The notes beneath the pieces were generated by a model. It made no database searches. It was not told the origin of the DNA and saw only the letters and a program-made list of their open reading frames with translations. The position numbers and the translations under genes are program-made. This document shows positions 22,746-37,030 of a stretch of DNA of 64,000 nt, piece after piece. How positions within the stretch are numbered: position 1 is the first letter of the stretch; every line of letters begins with the position of its first letter. Source of the stretch: Furcasterigmium furcatum (lineage: Eukaryota; Ascomycota; Sordariomycetes; Glomerellales; Plectosphaerellaceae); contig BCIA01000007.1 in the NCBI GenBank assembly GCA_001599815.1, forward strand, positions 1,116,001 to 1,180,000, given 5' to 3'.

Positions 22746-24543
22746 TTACCATCCCTTAGAGTTGTAGCCGCCAAAGGAGTCGCGCTGGAAGTACTGGTTC
22801 TCGGGGTTGAGATCCTCAGACCTGTTCATGTAGACCTTCTCGGGGTACTGCTTCAGGTTGGCGACATCGTGGGAAGTGTGGCGGCGTCTCAGGACGGCAT
22901 TGGCGGTCGAAGACTTCTGCTTGCGCTCGTTCAGAATGTTGCGACGAAGAGACTCGGTCAGCTCGGTCGACAGCATGTTACGCCGGGTAGTCCGGGGAGA
23001 CAGAGCGGCCTGGAGGTGGCTATGGCTGGCGGTCGCCATGATGGGCTGAGCAGCCGTGCGAGGCACCTCGTTGATAGGCTTGAGAGGCGACGAGCGAACA
23101 CCTCGCTTCATCATCAGAGGAGCCTCATCCGAGTCGTTGGGGGAGACACCAAGGCTGGGGCCCTGGGCGACGCGGGATCGGGGGATAGCCGAGGTCGACT
23201 GAGAAGCGGCGTTGCCGAGCTTAGCGGCGCGGTCGTTCTGGGCAACCATCAGAGTGATGAGGGAGGGACGCGAAGTCAGGTTGGCTTTGGAGTCGACGCG
23301 CTTGAAGTAAGTCTTGTCGTCAATGCTCGACTTGCCGCTATCCTCGATGGAGTCCTCCCAGTCGGAGGAGTCATCGTCATCGTCAATGGCGCTCTCGTCA
23401 ACGTAGTCCGTCTCCGAGTCGTCGGCAATAGCAGCGTCGTTGTCGATAGTGCGGGTCATGACGTGGTTGCTAAAGGAGGTCTGCTTCTTCTGGGCGCTGA
23501 GGAGGCCGTTGGTGGGCTTGGGGGAGGCAAGGGCACTCTTGACGGAGCTGTCCTCCTCTGAGGAGCCACCAAGCTTGAACATCCTGTTCCTCTTAAGCAT
23601 GGGGGCAGGAACGGCTCGAGCGTTGTCGGGGCTCTGGTCCTGCTCGCTGGACGAGTAGGATCCGCCCATGACGAAGACAGCAGGCTTCTTGGATGTCACG
23701 GGCTTCGCGGTAGGCTGCGAGGTCGGCTCGGGGACGGCAGCCGGAACGCTCCGGGGGGGTTCGATGACAGTCCTGGGAACCGAGGCAGACGAGGGGGAGA
23801 AGCCGCGGACGACGGTGGTCCGGGAATTAGATTCGGGTGACGAGGAGTGCTGAGCTTCGTCCTGCTCCTCTTCGGAGGACTTGCAGGGAGACTCTGTTGT
23901 GGTAGATCCGGACCGCTCGAAGCTGGGGAGCGAACTGGGGGACTCCTTCTGAGGGGGCATGTAAGGCGAGGTGATCTGAGGGAGGGGAGCAGAGAGGGGC
24001 TGCTTCTCCTTGACGATGGAGACAACGATCTTCTCGAAGTCGTCGGCGGTGATGTGGCGCTCGCGGCCGCGGCTGCGGCTGCTAGCACACGAGTCCTGCC
24101 TCTGGATCCTGGGGCGGATGATGTCGAGAGCGGACTCTTCCGAATTCAGGTCGACAGCCTCGTCGTCGACAACAGAATCGACGCTCCCCGAGAGCTGGGG
24201 CATGTCGCTGGTGTTGTCCTGGACGGACTGAGGGATTTGCCTGGGGAGACTGGTGGCGGCGGCGGAGGTCTTATCCTCGGCGGCACAGCAGAAAGTCTCG
24301 CGGTTCCACAGGCGCCAGCTGATGTTCTCTAACCTGCGGCCCTGTTCGACGGACTCTGCGCAGCGGGCAAAGACTGCATGTCATGTGTTAGTGATTTGAC
24401 TTTGAGGCGCCACTGAGGCGCCATGGATGCGCTCGAGACTCACCCGTCCACATGCTATAAAGGTTCTGGGGATTTGATGTGTCGACCTTGTGGAGAATAT
24501 TCGTATCCACGGTCAGGACATGTGCGTCGAGAGGAAAGGGCAT
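22746..24543 (-). CDS. AreA GATA-like (DUF1752/PF08550) and DUF3295 protein
   Basis: Fungal regulator-like protein of the family that joins the short AreA-GATA-like segment with DUF3295; yeast Mks1 and Reg1, which act in nutrient signalling, carry the first domain. Two exons, 24543-24444 and 24373-22746, with a 70-nt intron (GTGAGT...CATGCAG) give 575 aa. The first domain (about residues 27-60) contains VFARCAESVEQGRRLENISW and WRLWNRE, and the intron falls just before it. DUF3295 features follow: VFVMGGSYSSSE, MFKLGGSSEEDSS, KKQTSFSNHV, the acidic DDDDDSSDWEDSIEDSGKS, ALSPRTTRRNML, TELTESLRRNIL, and near the end RRRHTSHDVANLKQYPEKVY. A longer start at 24627 is in frame, but the ATG at 24543 has A at -3 and fits the family. 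Role in nitrogen or TOR signalling is inferred from family. Confidence 0.88.
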
Positions 24544-25500
24544 TGTGCCTGAGAGTGTCGCTCGAGGAGTCGAGCGGGAGTCGAAGTGCTGGTCAGGACG
24601 GGGTAGTTGGGTAACGACCTGGGGCATTGGGCGTGAAGATGCGGTGGTCGTTCGGCACCGATGCGGAAGTGTACTCGGTTGCGTTGTGGGATCGACAATG
24701 GGAGGCGCTCGTGGTGGCTTGTTTTATGCGGCGGCGTCGAGGCGTCGAGTGCTGGATATGCGAGCGCGGGAGAGAGATGGCGGCGAGCAGGCGTCTATGT
24801 ATGCTCGGGCTTAGTGAAGAGGATGTGCTGGTGTGCAGTCTGTATGCTGTGGTAGACTGTTGGTGAAGGCGTACAGAGTGCCGAAGATGTCAGATGTCGT
24901 GTGGAGCGGTAAAGTAGGAGAAGGGGGGAGGTGTGGGAAGTCTGGGGGAGGCAGCAATTATTATTATCGTCGTCGCAGCAGAGGGACGAACAGCGCGGGA
25001 TGGGGGGGTGGGAATCGCGGTGAGCCATAACATGGGAAGAGCAGAGCCCGAGTGGAGGAGCAGGTGGAAGCAAGGGCCGGCGAAGTACCTGTCGGACGTA
25101 CCTGACCAGGGGGGCCATGTACCCTGGTACAGACCGCAAGTACCGCCGGGGAAGTTGTCGGTGGCTTTCCAGACCCCAGGAAGGGGGGAGGGGGGTAGGG
25201 TGTGTGAGCCGTGCCAGGGAGTCGTGACGGGGGCACCTTCCCGCGAGGAATGATTCGTGGTGGAGGGTGGCGGAAAGAGAGAGGGGTGGGCTGTCAGGTC
25301 TCGTTCCTTCCTCAGTGCCCAGGGGTTCTGGAACTCCAATACCCGGTTTTCTCTGCCGACGGTCCCCCGAGTGGGTTTTTCCACGGGCTAGTCCTGAAGC
25401 GGTTACTTTTTGGCCCTTTCTGAAGGGCACCTGATGGGAAATGGTACCCCAAGAGGTCTAGCGTCTCTGATTTTCAAGTCTGCGCTTGTCTTCTTAGGGG
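24544..25500. promoter_or_regulatory. Upstream region of the DUF3295 gene
   Basis: Sense-strand (minus) sequence is markedly pyrimidine-rich across about 24900-25300, as in long fungal 5' leaders and promoters, with a TTA/TCG trinucleotide run near 24957-24976. I read it as promoter plus leader of the DUF3295 gene. No separate gene is supported. Confidence 0.5.
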
Positions 25501-28500
25501 AATGTTGAGGCTTCCCATTTGGGCACCATTCAGGAGCGGCCAGATCCCGGGACATTGCCCGGAACAGCAAACATCCCCCCGTGCGCGTGGTCCGTTTGGG
25601 TCACATGATGGGCGTCCTCCCCGAAGTTTTCCCCAGTCCATCCGTTCTGGGCGACTCCCGTTCCAGGCCCTTTCTTGCCGTCTCCAACACTGCTCCCGAC
25701 TACTGCCCTCCTTGGTTTAGACCGCTCTGTTTACCTCCAACTCTCTGGTCTCTAGTCCTCTTCGGGTAGTATCTCACCTCTGCCGTCCCGAGACGTGCCC
25801 ACGTTCCCCCCCGTTTGGACCCTTTGGACGCGGACGTGCACGGAGTCACGAGGCTCGTCTTCTGCTGGCGGGGACAGGATCATCGCTGTTCCCGTCAGCC
25901 TGGATGGACGAGGCGAAAACGGTCCCGTCCAGGCTGCGGTTCGACTGTGCATGGTCACGGGCACGCTTTCTCGGTCCAGCTTTGACCCGCCAGCGAAAGC
26001 AGCGCAGCACCTGACGCTCTCTCATGTCCGTTGTCGACCATTTACACTTCTCAGAGAGCAATCGACAGTGGCGGGAATGCATTCTCCGGCGCCCAATTGC
26101 TTTCGAACGTTGCTTCACATCACACTGCGAAATGTCGACAACGCATAACCCGACAATTGATGACACCCCCGGTCCGACTCGATCTCGTGAGGCCCATTCG
26201 TGGGGCCCTCGTGGGCTGTGTGCGAATCGCGTCGGCAATGCGGCCAGCGCTGGCGCCGGGATGTGACGTGCCCTCCCTGGGGGTGGCCATTGCTGGATCT
26301 GGCCGCCCCCAAAACTTGGACCTGACCTCGTGATGTCGCCCATCATCATGCCGCTCGCCTCTGGTACCCCAGAGCAAGCCGCCCCCTGAAGAAGTCTCCT
26401 TGCGAGCGACCTGTCGTTTGTCCCGTGAGGCATCCCGCCTGAGCTGTGGAAGCGCTCGCCCCGCGCTTGCCTCCAGGCCCGGCGCCCTCTGCACGGCTGA
26501 GACAGGTCACGAGTGCCTCAGCCAGGGCACATCGTCGCCAGGCAGACACCGCCAATTGATGCGGCCTTTCTTTTCTCCTCCCGCCCGGCCGCCCGGCTCT
26601 TTTGACGAAACGACCCGTTCGATGCCTGTCCTCCCGCGCTCACGAGATCATCATGAGGGGACTCGACTATCTGCAGGGTCTGCGACATATTTGGGGTGCT
26701 TGGGCGCCGATTCTGGTCAGGAGATGCTCTCCCGAGTGTCTATCGACGTGGCAGGGTCGTCCGCGGGAGGCAGACAGACGACACACTATCTGTCAATGGG
26801 CTGACTAGTCACAAGAGCACGGAAGGGTCAAACGCTTGCCGCTGGGCCCTGAATAGATTCCCCAGGCTTGGCTGGGGTGTCACCTCTGTGACAACGGGTC
26901 ACTCACTCGTTGAAGAATCGTCCAAGCGTGCGTGCGCTCTCACTCGTCGTCGGCGGCGCCTGGATTATTCCAATTATCCCCCACGTCTTGATGACCCGGA
27001 CCCAGGAACACATCCGTTCACGTCGCAAATCCAGCACCTGAGGGACAACGATGGCCAGTCGTGGACATCACGCCGCCTCGTCACATTGTCGTCCTGGGGT
27101 CAGAAAACCGCCAAGACGCAAACAGTTGCTTGTTCCAGTCCAGTATTATGCTACCAATAGTCTCGACGTGCCCAGCCGTGATGAGGAAGATATCACTTCT
27201 CAGAAGCCCGCCGGCCTACAAACAAGGATATGAGACGGGAGCCTCTCGCCTCGCATGTCCTATTCGAGCATTTTTCGGCAGAAGCAACAGGCAACCTGCT
27301 TAAGCTCCTGGATTATCTCAGATCTCTGGCAGTCCTGGTGTCTTTGGACTCCAGATCGACGTCGACTATCAATCCTCCAGGGGACGACGGGGGCTATTAC
27401 AGGTCTCACGGTCGGACGTGATTGGCGCGGTCAGGGCGGGCAGGGCCGCTTCCGTTGTATTAGAGGCCGTGAGCTAACTTGACTAGCGCTTGATTTACAC
27501 TCACGTTCAGTCGTCCCGAGAGTCGATTCGAGGCGAGAGGAAAAGAAACACTCAAGTTTGTTTTATCTCTATATCTCGAACCCTGCTGGATGAATACGGA
27601 GATGACCGTCGCCACGCTCTTCCCCCCAAACTCGCACACCCCCTTCAGGAGGCTCTCGACGTTGCAGTATGCGGAAGGTGACAAGAGATCCGAGCCGTGG
27701 TCATGTGCAACCAACCTTGCGGAGATGGGCCTTGGCCCCCTCCTCCCATCACAGGCGGCTTTCCCGCGTGGGAGAGCGAATGGGCGTCCAGACTCGCCGA
27801 ACGTTGCCTCCCAGACCGACCCCCACGCTCCTGCCCCAATGTGCGACCCCTGTCGGTCGTCCCACGAGTTATCGGGCTCTGCCATACTCAGCGGTGTTTG
27901 CACCATACCGGACTGAACTAGCACGGCAACTCGCGACACCACTGTTCGGTCTAGAGATAGGGATGGCGACGCAAAAAGGGGGTTAGATGGGGGGCAGGGG
28001 ACGCGGGATGGACATGCACTCGGTGACGGGTGGCCAACGAGCTCGGCACGCCGCCAGACACCCCGTGGTTCGATTGTCCTTCGAGAACCTTGGACTGGGG
28101 TCATGAATGTGCAGGAGGCTCTCACGATGTGTCGGAGGTCTCGCGCATGCCGGTACTTTGATATCTCCTATGCGCCAATGTTCGTACTGGCCTTCGCAAC
28201 GATGCGTCACTCAGGGGGTGGCAGCCCGGGCTCGTGACCGAAGGGTGATTGCTGGCGCCTCCCCCAGCATTCGCAATTCCCAGCTGGACGGGACCGTTTG
28301 TGAACCCTCAGCCCAGTTGCCCAGCCAGCCCTGGGTCGCAAACGGTCTTAATGCGACATGGCCTGTTGCCTGCTACTTCGAGTAAATCGATTGATATTCG
28401 ACTGCCATTTCCGGCCGGGCGCAACAGGCCACCGCTCCCAGCAGTGCGGCGCGATCTGGAGGATTGCCCTGCTGGAGAGACATCGTGTCATTTGTGACTG

Positions 28501-31033
28501 AAAGTGCCCCCTTCGGCAGCCTTCCCCGGCGACCAGGATCCCCCGGACCGTTGGACGGTCGGGCTTCCCAGGACGTCCAGCCGGGTGTGGGAGTGGGGGT
28601 TTCACCGGGCTCTCTGGCCCTGCCTGCCCGCCTTTGGAGAAGCAAGTCACTTGGTATTGCTTGATTGCCAGCCAGCTGGAAGAAGAAAGGAGAGGGGTGG
28701 CTTTTGGTCAGGAGACGGGGCCTGATGCGCCGCGGTCAGGGACTTGGAGTAAGATGGATGGCTCTCGGGTCGGGATGAGACAGGTGAGAAGTGACGTCGC
28801 CGTCTGTCTGGTGGCGGCGAGCTGGCGAATCCTCGTCGCCATGGGCGGTTTGCTCTGCTCAATGGCTGGTCGTTGTGGCAGTGGGATGGCCAGTATTCGG
28901 TATGCGCATCAAGAGCCAGCTGCGTGTCTCGAGGGGCCAGTCGCAATAATCGATCACTCGCTGCCAGTCACTCGACATGCGATACATGAGTGGCCATGGA
29001 CGAATACGAGCAAGCGCCCAGACGCGTCGACGGGAGTGTTCCTGCATTTCGCGGGGGGCTGTGCGACGAGCGAACCCCCCCGCGTCGTCGTCCGGCATGG
29101 CATTTTGCTTTTCGCCAGCCAGCGACTTGGTAATTAACATCAAGCAACGTCGATACGCAAGGGGCGCGAGACATGGCAGGGAGAGAGACAGCAGCTGAGT
29201 CAATGTCGAGGGGTTCCCTCCTCCTCCCCGCCTTGTCTGAGATGGCGATATCTCCCTGGATTTCCGATTCAGCAGCTCATGTCTTTTGATCCCTGTAAAA
29301 GTCTCACTCGAGGTTACCCTCCTCTACCCTCAGCGTTGGAGTGCTGGTGTAAGTGCGCGTTTCGCAGGCTTCGGATGGGCTGCGATATGGTCATTCTGTT
29401 GGTCATTGCCATCCAGAGTCCCCAGGGGCTTGAGGCCAGGCGGGGGCTATTTCGCGAATGTGATCGATACATCAGGCGCGCTGCGAAACTCAATTCGATC
29501 ACATCTCGCGCGGCGAACGGACGGATCGTCGCGATTACTGATGGCGCAAAGCTCTGAAGAGTGTCAGACAACACCCGGCCAAGGCGACGATGCAGTCCAG
29601 CAGCAGTCCAGGCCTTGCTTCTTCTCCTGCCGAGGCGGCGCGCAACTCAAACAAGCCCCCAGGCACCATCAACGGCCACTCTGGCGCACCGATGCCAATG
29701 GGGGCGTCCTTGGGGCAAACATCAGCGCTGCCATGGCTGAGATGTGACACCGGGGGAGCCTCCCCGGTGGATGGCGCGGGGCAGAATTCGCCGAGCGACG
29801 TCCCGCGAGACCTGTCGGGCTGCATTCCCGCGAGGTGTGGCCGCCGCAACGGCCGCCGGTGGCAGGTGGCAGCATCAGAGAATCGCGATGTGCGCGAGGC
29901 GCTACAACCTCGCGTATCGGCGTATCGACCGAGGAGACGCAACGGCGGTTGGGCGTGCGTGAAGGCCGAGGGGCCGAGGCCACCTCGCCACCTCCTCGGT
30001 GAGGGCGAGACTGACCCGAGGGTTTGGGCAATTCATCTCGGATGGGCTGCTATTCAGGCGGAGTCACGGTTCTGGCTGGGCTGCTCGACGCGCCCGGCCC
30101 GGGCTGCCAGCCGGGGGAGCGACTGACTGGACTCGTCTCCCTTGCGAGCACGACATGGGAGCAGCTCTTTGTGCATCGAGGACGGCCGCGGGTGCATTCC
30201 TCGCGTCGTGAGTCGGCCACGTGCCGAATGACCAAGGCGACCGACAATGGGCGATGGGCAGGGCGTCTCATTCCGGACATTATATGAACAGCCAGATGTC
30301 GATGGTACATCGCACCCGTCCCTACTGTACAGCGCGGTATGGCATGGTATGGTCGCGACATGGGATGAGGTCTGTCACAAGTGAATGAAATGGATGAATC
30401 AAAGCCTCAGTCGCCGCACAATCCTTTCCGCTCCCTCGGCGCTGTCAATGAGCAAGCCCCGAAACAAGATTTGGACCAAGCAGCCACCGGGGGCGCATCG
30501 CGCAACGGACATTGGGCGAGCGAGCATCTGACAGTCGAGGAGCGAGACGTCGAGCATGTGATCCATGCCCTGTCAAAGGCCCTTTTTGCCTTTCTGTCCC
30601 GTGTGCGGGGGAGGAGCCTCCCGCCTCCAGCATCGATCAACATCAGCTGCTGGAGAGAGGCGCGATGATCAGCGGGCATTTGTTTCTCCCCTCGATGCGG
30701 GCGCGGCTCGTAGCGGTCCAACCATGGGCGCTGATGGCCGCTGGTCTCCTGATGCGCAGAGGGCCAGTTGCCAGATTCGGATTACACTTGGGAGTGTATC
30801 TACTGTAGGTAATTGTTCTTTATTTTCAGTTTCCCCGGTTATTCCCAGACACCCCCTTGGCGGCCAATTCATCCACCACTCAGATGGGCGAAGACTCGCT
30901 GACATGGTCCACACAGAGGACTTACAAGGAGTCTCGCGCGTGACTGACCCGAGGGTGTCTCTTCCTCGTGATGACCGGTCGACTGGACGCTAAAATATCC
31001 AAATTACGGGGAATCTGGGGCAGTTGGCAGACA

Positions 31034-31059
31034 GGAATTAATATTCCGCCAAATATTGG
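31034..31059. repeat. Two adjacent AT-rich inverted repeats
   Basis: GGAAT-taat-ATTCC (31034-31047) is followed at once by CCAA-ata-TTGG (31049-31059) in otherwise GC-rich DNA. Confidence 0.75.
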
Positions 31060-32449
31060 CTGTTGTCGTCGTCGGCTCTCGGGGGGGCTGCCCATCGGAA
31101 CACACTGGACCGGATATTCAGGGGTCCTTTCGGTTGAGTCCTCGACGAGCCGACCACCCGACGGAGAGCTGCCTCGAGCCCAGACCGCCCACTGTGCAGA
31201 AACGGGTGCTGCAAGAAGGGTCCTGTCCGTCTGTAGCACCGTTCCACACAGCCAAATAGCCTGAGGTTGCTGACACTGGCCCTTCTAGCTCCTGGCTATG
31301 GCCAGTAGTGAGGATTGCGAAAGCCTCTAACACGGGGTCGGCTCCAACTGACGATGCCTCTTCGGGGCAAAATATCCACCCGCTTTACAATGCCTATCCC
31401 TGAACTCTTACGAGTACTTGCGCTTGTTCCTCGGACCCGTCTCGCGGTTGATCAGACCGCCTGGTCAGCCAGCCTCGTCTTGGTCCTCATGTCTGAACCG
31501 ACCCCGACAGGGCGAGCCCGTTCCGAAACGGAATGGCCACCCCTTGGCCCCATCGCCGATGGAGACTCCGAGGTTTTGCCTCTCGCTCTTCAGGGTCCAT
31601 GGATCCTCCCTCACCCTGAGCTTCAGCCCCGAAACCTGGCCTCAGGAACCGCCGCAACATGGTGGCCACGGGATGCGGAGCAGGATTCGCCACCCCCTCT
31701 TTCTCCAGCGCAACATCCCGTGTCCTCGTGATGCTCGAGCTCCTCCAGGACAGCTCGACAACAAGGCAGAAGTTGAGAACGCAAGGTCAGGGCTGGTCAG
31801 CACCCCGTCGGGACCCCGGGAAAATGGGGAGCGGTCCCGTCGAGCAGGCCTGTCCCTGGTTCGCGATGCGCTGTTTTCTTTCCCCGAGCTGCTCACCTGG
31901 CCTGCCCGGGCTGGCGCCTCTCCGGCTGTTCAGGGTCACCGCCTGCTATGTCCGCCTTTTCCCCGCAGTTTCTCCATGAGCTTCGTCGGGTCTACTGAGC
32001 TCTGCTGGTCACGCTGCGCGCCAACGTCAAGAAATACCTCGTTCGGAGGCGTGTCCGACGGGATGGGGAGGGAGTGTCTTTTTGGCATTGCCAGCTCGGC
32101 CCTTGTTGGGGGAGAAATGACACCGCCTCGTCTGCCGCGTCAGTCCTCCTGACTGCGAGTACAAGCGCAAGTACTCCAGGTACATCTGACTATACTGCCT
32201 TACTGTCTGTTGAGAGTGCCGTGGAGGGAGTTCGGTCCCTCTCCACAATCTCCACGGGTCCACGATATTTCCCCGGGATCTGGCCGTCAATCACTTCGCC
32301 CTGAAGCCGAGAACTGGGCAGAACCAAGTACCGGTCAGGATGCGAAGGATCCGGCTGAGGCGCCGAAAAGCTCACTCACCGCTGTGTGTACTCCAGACTG
32401 TCCTGTTGGAATCGGAATTCCGCTCCAAAACCGAATAAATCTGTACTGT

Positions 32450-32464
32450 AATATTCTGAATATT
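32450..32464. repeat. AT-rich inverted repeat AATATTC-t-GAATATT
   Basis: Perfect 7-bp arms around a single T. Same core as the elements at 37001 and 42530. Confidence 0.85.
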
Positions 32465-33578
32465 CTCCAGCGTCTATTCCCTCCTTGGCGCCCGCGATAT
32501 GTCCCGTCCCAGACTCCCATGCACCCTCTGATCCCGCCAGAAGCGTCACATCCATCGTTTGCTGCTCGCTTCCGGCGGTTCAGAGCTGTCAAACCCCCCA
32601 GAGGCCGGCCACATGGCCTTTCCTTTGTCCTCCACATGACAATAGGCGCCTCGCACAAAGAGGCCATCTGCCTGGAATAGATGCACAATAGCAAAAGCCG
32701 TTGAAAGTCAAGTGCCGCGCCACCGTGCGCCCCAGGCCTGCCTGCATTGGACGGGCAGGGCACAGCTTGCTTGCCTGCACAACACAGCCGGGGCGATCAT
32801 GACTGACCGGTTGCATGAAGCAAGGGTCAATCTGACTTCATGGTCCAAGGGACTGACATGGCCTCCTCGACTGTACATACCACACCACCCGGGCGACAGC
32901 GGTCTTTGACCTCTAACCCTCGAAAAGATACACAGAATACGTCAAGTATACAGCATATGCAGGGAGTTGAAGTTCCCAAAGGCCACGGCCATCCCCACGG
33001 CGTGTCTGTCGCCATCCCGTCAAAGAGCGCCCACGACACCATCTTGCCCATGTGTATGCGAACTCCCGCGCCTGGCGCCTCCTCTGCGTTTGCCGCGAGC
33101 TCGGTGCTGCATCTGCCGTTGGACACTATGCCATTGTTGTGCGCGCGATGACGACTGCCAATGCTGGTTGGATGGACTTTGGTCGCCCAGTCCTGCAGGA
33201 CGCTCAGTTCTCGGTGCCATCGAGTACCTGACAAGGCAGGTGTGTGGATGCCATGTTTGATAAGAGGCCATGCGACTGTGTGTTGTCTGCTCCTTTGTTA
33301 TCAATTGAAATGCAGGTCGCGAGGCCTGGATGCCACCATGGCTGGGAGATGCGGAGGATGGGCAGAGGATCAGCACATCATGGCAGGCAGCTCGCGGTGA
33401 TCAGCATCGGGCGAGAGGCTGGGCACTCACAGCGAGGGAAATCATCCCGTGCCGTCGGGAAACCGTGCCTGAAGGAGCGGGAAACATGAAGAAGCAGCAG
33501 AAATGCCCTGTTGTCGACGTCATCGAGCGCATCGCGACATACAGACAGGAAGACGTGCTTCTGCGGCGCAGGCAAGCA

Positions 33579-33607
33579 GGGTCCTCGAAGGGTCCTCGAA
33601 AGGGTCC
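33579..33607. repeat. Short tandem repeat GGGTCCTCGAA
   Basis: Two copies of the 11-mer GGGTCCTCGAA followed by a third partial copy (AGGGTCCT). Local duplication. Confidence 0.75.
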
Positions 33608-34594
33608 TGTCCTACTAATCCAACGCCATAGCTTCTTCAGCCGGCAATATGCTCTTGTCAGCTGTGCAGAGGAAGGATGCATGCTCCATGATTTACCGAC
33701 CGCAGGGCGCATACAGATTAGGGTCTCGGAGGATCTGCGAAGGATCACTGCGCGCAACCCTCGACCTTATCGACTGATATGGCAATGTAAATGTAATCCT
33801 GCGGGGGGGACAGCTGCACCTCAGCCCTGACCAATGCCACCATCTCGAGTCAATATACACATAACCAGGCTGAGGGGTATCCGTCCCGGATGCCTTCCAG
33901 CCATTCCGGGCGCCGCTGGCCGGTGGGCCATACGAACCCCCGGGACCGCCGGAGCTCCGGACCCGGGACAGAAAACAGACTCCACCGGCGGATCTCTGCA
34001 ACGACCTCGTGAACCTGAGACGGAGCGGCGCGGGCGAGGAGCGGGGAAAGAGGGCTGGCCGAGCACGATTATCCAAATAAACCAGAGAAATATTCTATTC
34101 GACGCAGCCCGGCTCCCACTGTCCCCCCGTGGCTGACCGTGCAACATCTGGGGGGCATCCGCTTACTTACATCCAGCCCATCACCTCATCAAATCCATCA
34201 ATGAGACATTGCTGCTGTCTCTTGTGCGACTCGCCACATCCCGCGGCCTGCACCGTGGACCCCTCGCCAGCAGGCCTCGCCTGACCCCTCGAGCCCCTGC
34301 TGTGCTCCCCAGTCCTCCATTCAGCTGAACATGCTCAACCCGGGGACCCGGTAGAGGGTGACACCTGCTAGCTGTGTGCCAGCACCGGCCGTCGCGCAAT
34401 GACAATAGTCCCGGGTGTGTTTCCAGGCCGGAGATGTTCTGTGCCCTTCCGTACGGCGGCGATGTATCGACGGTACTCGGACTACTCGCGGATTTACGTG
34501 GTGACGCCATTACTGGCATCGGACGTCGATGTTCGTCATGGCAGAGGCACGGAGTCTTTGGACAATCAAGAACTTTCAGTGCGCTTTTATTCTA

Positions 34595-34610
34595 TATTAT
34601 TCCTATAATA
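34595..34610. repeat. AT-rich inverted repeat TATTAT-tcct-ATAATA
   Basis: Perfect 6-bp arms with a 4-nt loop in a 40-bp AT island. Confidence 0.75.
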
Positions 34611-37000
34611 CTAGAGTAGAAAGAGACTTGAACCTTCCTTCCGTGTTCGAGGACAGGCTGTGGCTCAGAATCGGGAGTGACTAAATACAACACCGCCATG
34701 TTCTTCCATCTTCCCTCAATACTGCCAAAAGCCTACCGTCACCGGTCCAAACGCCAAGAACAAGGCCTCAATGCAAACTTGGCCATATGTCCCCCGTCTC
34801 GGTCGGCTCTGGGCACCATACATACAAATCAAGTCTCTCGGTACATGCAATCTGGCACCCGTGCAGCATGCAGCTCCCCGCCGGAAGCCAAAGGGCCGAG
34901 CCCGCGTCGTCCAGATGTGTGCGACCCTGCCCGCCGAACACCCGTCGTCAGCAGGTCCGCTCGTATCCCGCATTGATCTCGCATGTAACCATGGGCCGTG
35001 CCTTTTGCTTGGCCTCAGCCCTGGTGATAGTCGTCCGCCGCGCCCCCCGCCCGCGGCGAACGGTGCCCCTTTCCATAGGGCGTGGCTATTTCGGGGACTC
35101 AGAACGGCGACTAGATACATTGACTGTCCTATTGGATTTGTACATTCAACAATGGAATTAGGAAAGTCAGCTACACAATCAGCTAAGAGTCTTCAGGTCA
35201 TGCGGAGGGCTCTGTGTATCGACAAAAGAGCCCTCGCTACGTCTTGCTCACGGCCAGACCCACGCGCAGACTGTCATGAGAGACACATCACGCCGACGCT
35301 TACTTTAATTTAAGACAGACAGACAACCAAGACTATCAGCCTGTTGTTCCCAGGGTCTCAAGCGGTTCGACCTGCCGTGTCTCAACTCCAGGGTTAACGC
35401 CCGGGGTTCGAGATGAGTACATGCACCGAGCCTATGAGTACCGGCGCCGGGGATCCTCTCTCGGCAGAACGACAAGTTGACGCGAGCCCACGGGGCCGTA
35501 CCTAAGCCTCTCGCTTCGAGACGCCACATGCCACGACAGGTGGCCGATGACCCCGACGAGCCCCCTCGAGGCTGTCTGCGGTACCCTCGCCTGTGTGACA
35601 GCCATCCGGCACAAGGGCCAATGCCACGCGCCAGAAAGCGATGTGGCGGTCGTACGAACTGCCCATCGTGTAAGATGGCCTTCTATCTTTAGGCTGGAGA
35701 TAAGCTAAGACCTGCCTTGGCCGCCGTCTGGAAACCGGGCCCTTGACGACGGCAGTACTCGTAGGGGATGATATCTTTGGAAAGCGATACTTCGGGCATG
35801 GGCCCAGGACTTGAACAGCTGCCATATGCCACGAGGGCCGAGAACGATGGACCGGACGGACCGGAGTTGGGCGATGCAGATGCGCGTCCTGCGTGGTAGT
35901 GTATCCAGCCACAGTTCTGACAGCACCCTCCTGAGATGAGATGCCACGAATCACTTGTACCATGCCATCCTCCGCCAGCTCCGGTGATGGCAACCCATCG
36001 ACGCCATCCTACTCCATCATCTCATCGTCGGCCCGCCTTGCGCGAACTGGCTGATAGCTCTCCGGGTTATGTATGACAACAACATATCTGTCGAAGGATT
36101 CAAGTGTGGGGGGGACGCAACGCTCAAGCAGGTGGTCAACCGCCAAGTGATCAACTGCAGAACCGACAACACCAAAGAGACACGCATCACAAACCCTCAT
36201 CTCACCATTCTGCCATCTTCGCCCGGCATGAGGCGCTCTCATCACGCCACAAGTCTGGGGGGAGGGACAACTCCTCCTGCACCCTTCATCACAGGAGGAA
36301 AACGCCATCACCAACCTCACATGGGCAGAGATTTCGCACTCCTCGCTCCGAAAGCACCAACTTGCGCGGCGCCGCCAGGCAAAATCCTGCTCAAGCATCC
36401 GCCCAGACTCCGGTACCGGGCAACCACGGTGACGCGACGCTCCCCAGACTGCACCCCAGACAGCAGAAGTGCGGAGGGAGGGCTCTGCCTGGCCACATCC
36501 CCTGCGCCTCCGGTCTGCCGCCGACGGGGCGCGCAGCCGGGTGGCTTTCCCGTACCGCCCGCCGAGGCGGGGTGAGAGGGCCATGTGTGGCTGTCCGCGA
36601 CGCGCCTCAGACCAGGGAGGCACAAGGATGGGAAATTCGCGATGCCCTCGTGCCTGGCCTGTCACCAGACACATGTGCAGCGGCGGCGGCGACAGTGGCC
36701 AGCCAGGTGTGTGCTCATGCAGTCGCCAGTAACGCTTCACACATCTCGGACCGTGCCTAATCGCGGACATGAGATGTGTGACCGGGCCAGGGTCGACCTC
36801 GACCGGCGACTGAGGGACGGAGTCCACGAATGGGATGCGTTCCTCTCCTGGTTATGGTGTGGTCGATGAGGGGTGGGAGCTCACACCGAGGTCAGGACCC
36901 CCGGTGAGCTCATCCTTGGCTGGCGTCGGATTCCGATCCGTTGAGGAAGGTCATCCCGCGCCCGGTGGGTGTTGGATTGGAGGTTTGGGTTGCGTCCGTG

Positions 37001-37019
37001 GAATATTCGAATAATATTC
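37001..37019. repeat. AT-rich inverted repeat GAATATT-cgaat-AATATTC
   Basis: Perfect 7-bp arms around 5 nt. It is followed by TTTCTTTCAG, which resembles a splice acceptor, and then by the hexamer array at 37031. Confidence 0.85.
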
Positions 37020-37030
37020 TGATTTCTTTC

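Noticed and set aside
24544..24627. Longer N terminus for the DUF3295 protein from ATG 24627
   Set aside because: In frame, but with C at -3. The ATG at 24543 has better context and fits the family start, so the longer form is only an alternative.
27460..28125. Glycine-rich loop resembling a kinase P-loop (GAGAWGSVWEA) on the minus strand
   Set aside because: No lobe Lys, HRD or DFG follows in any frame; a short chance match.
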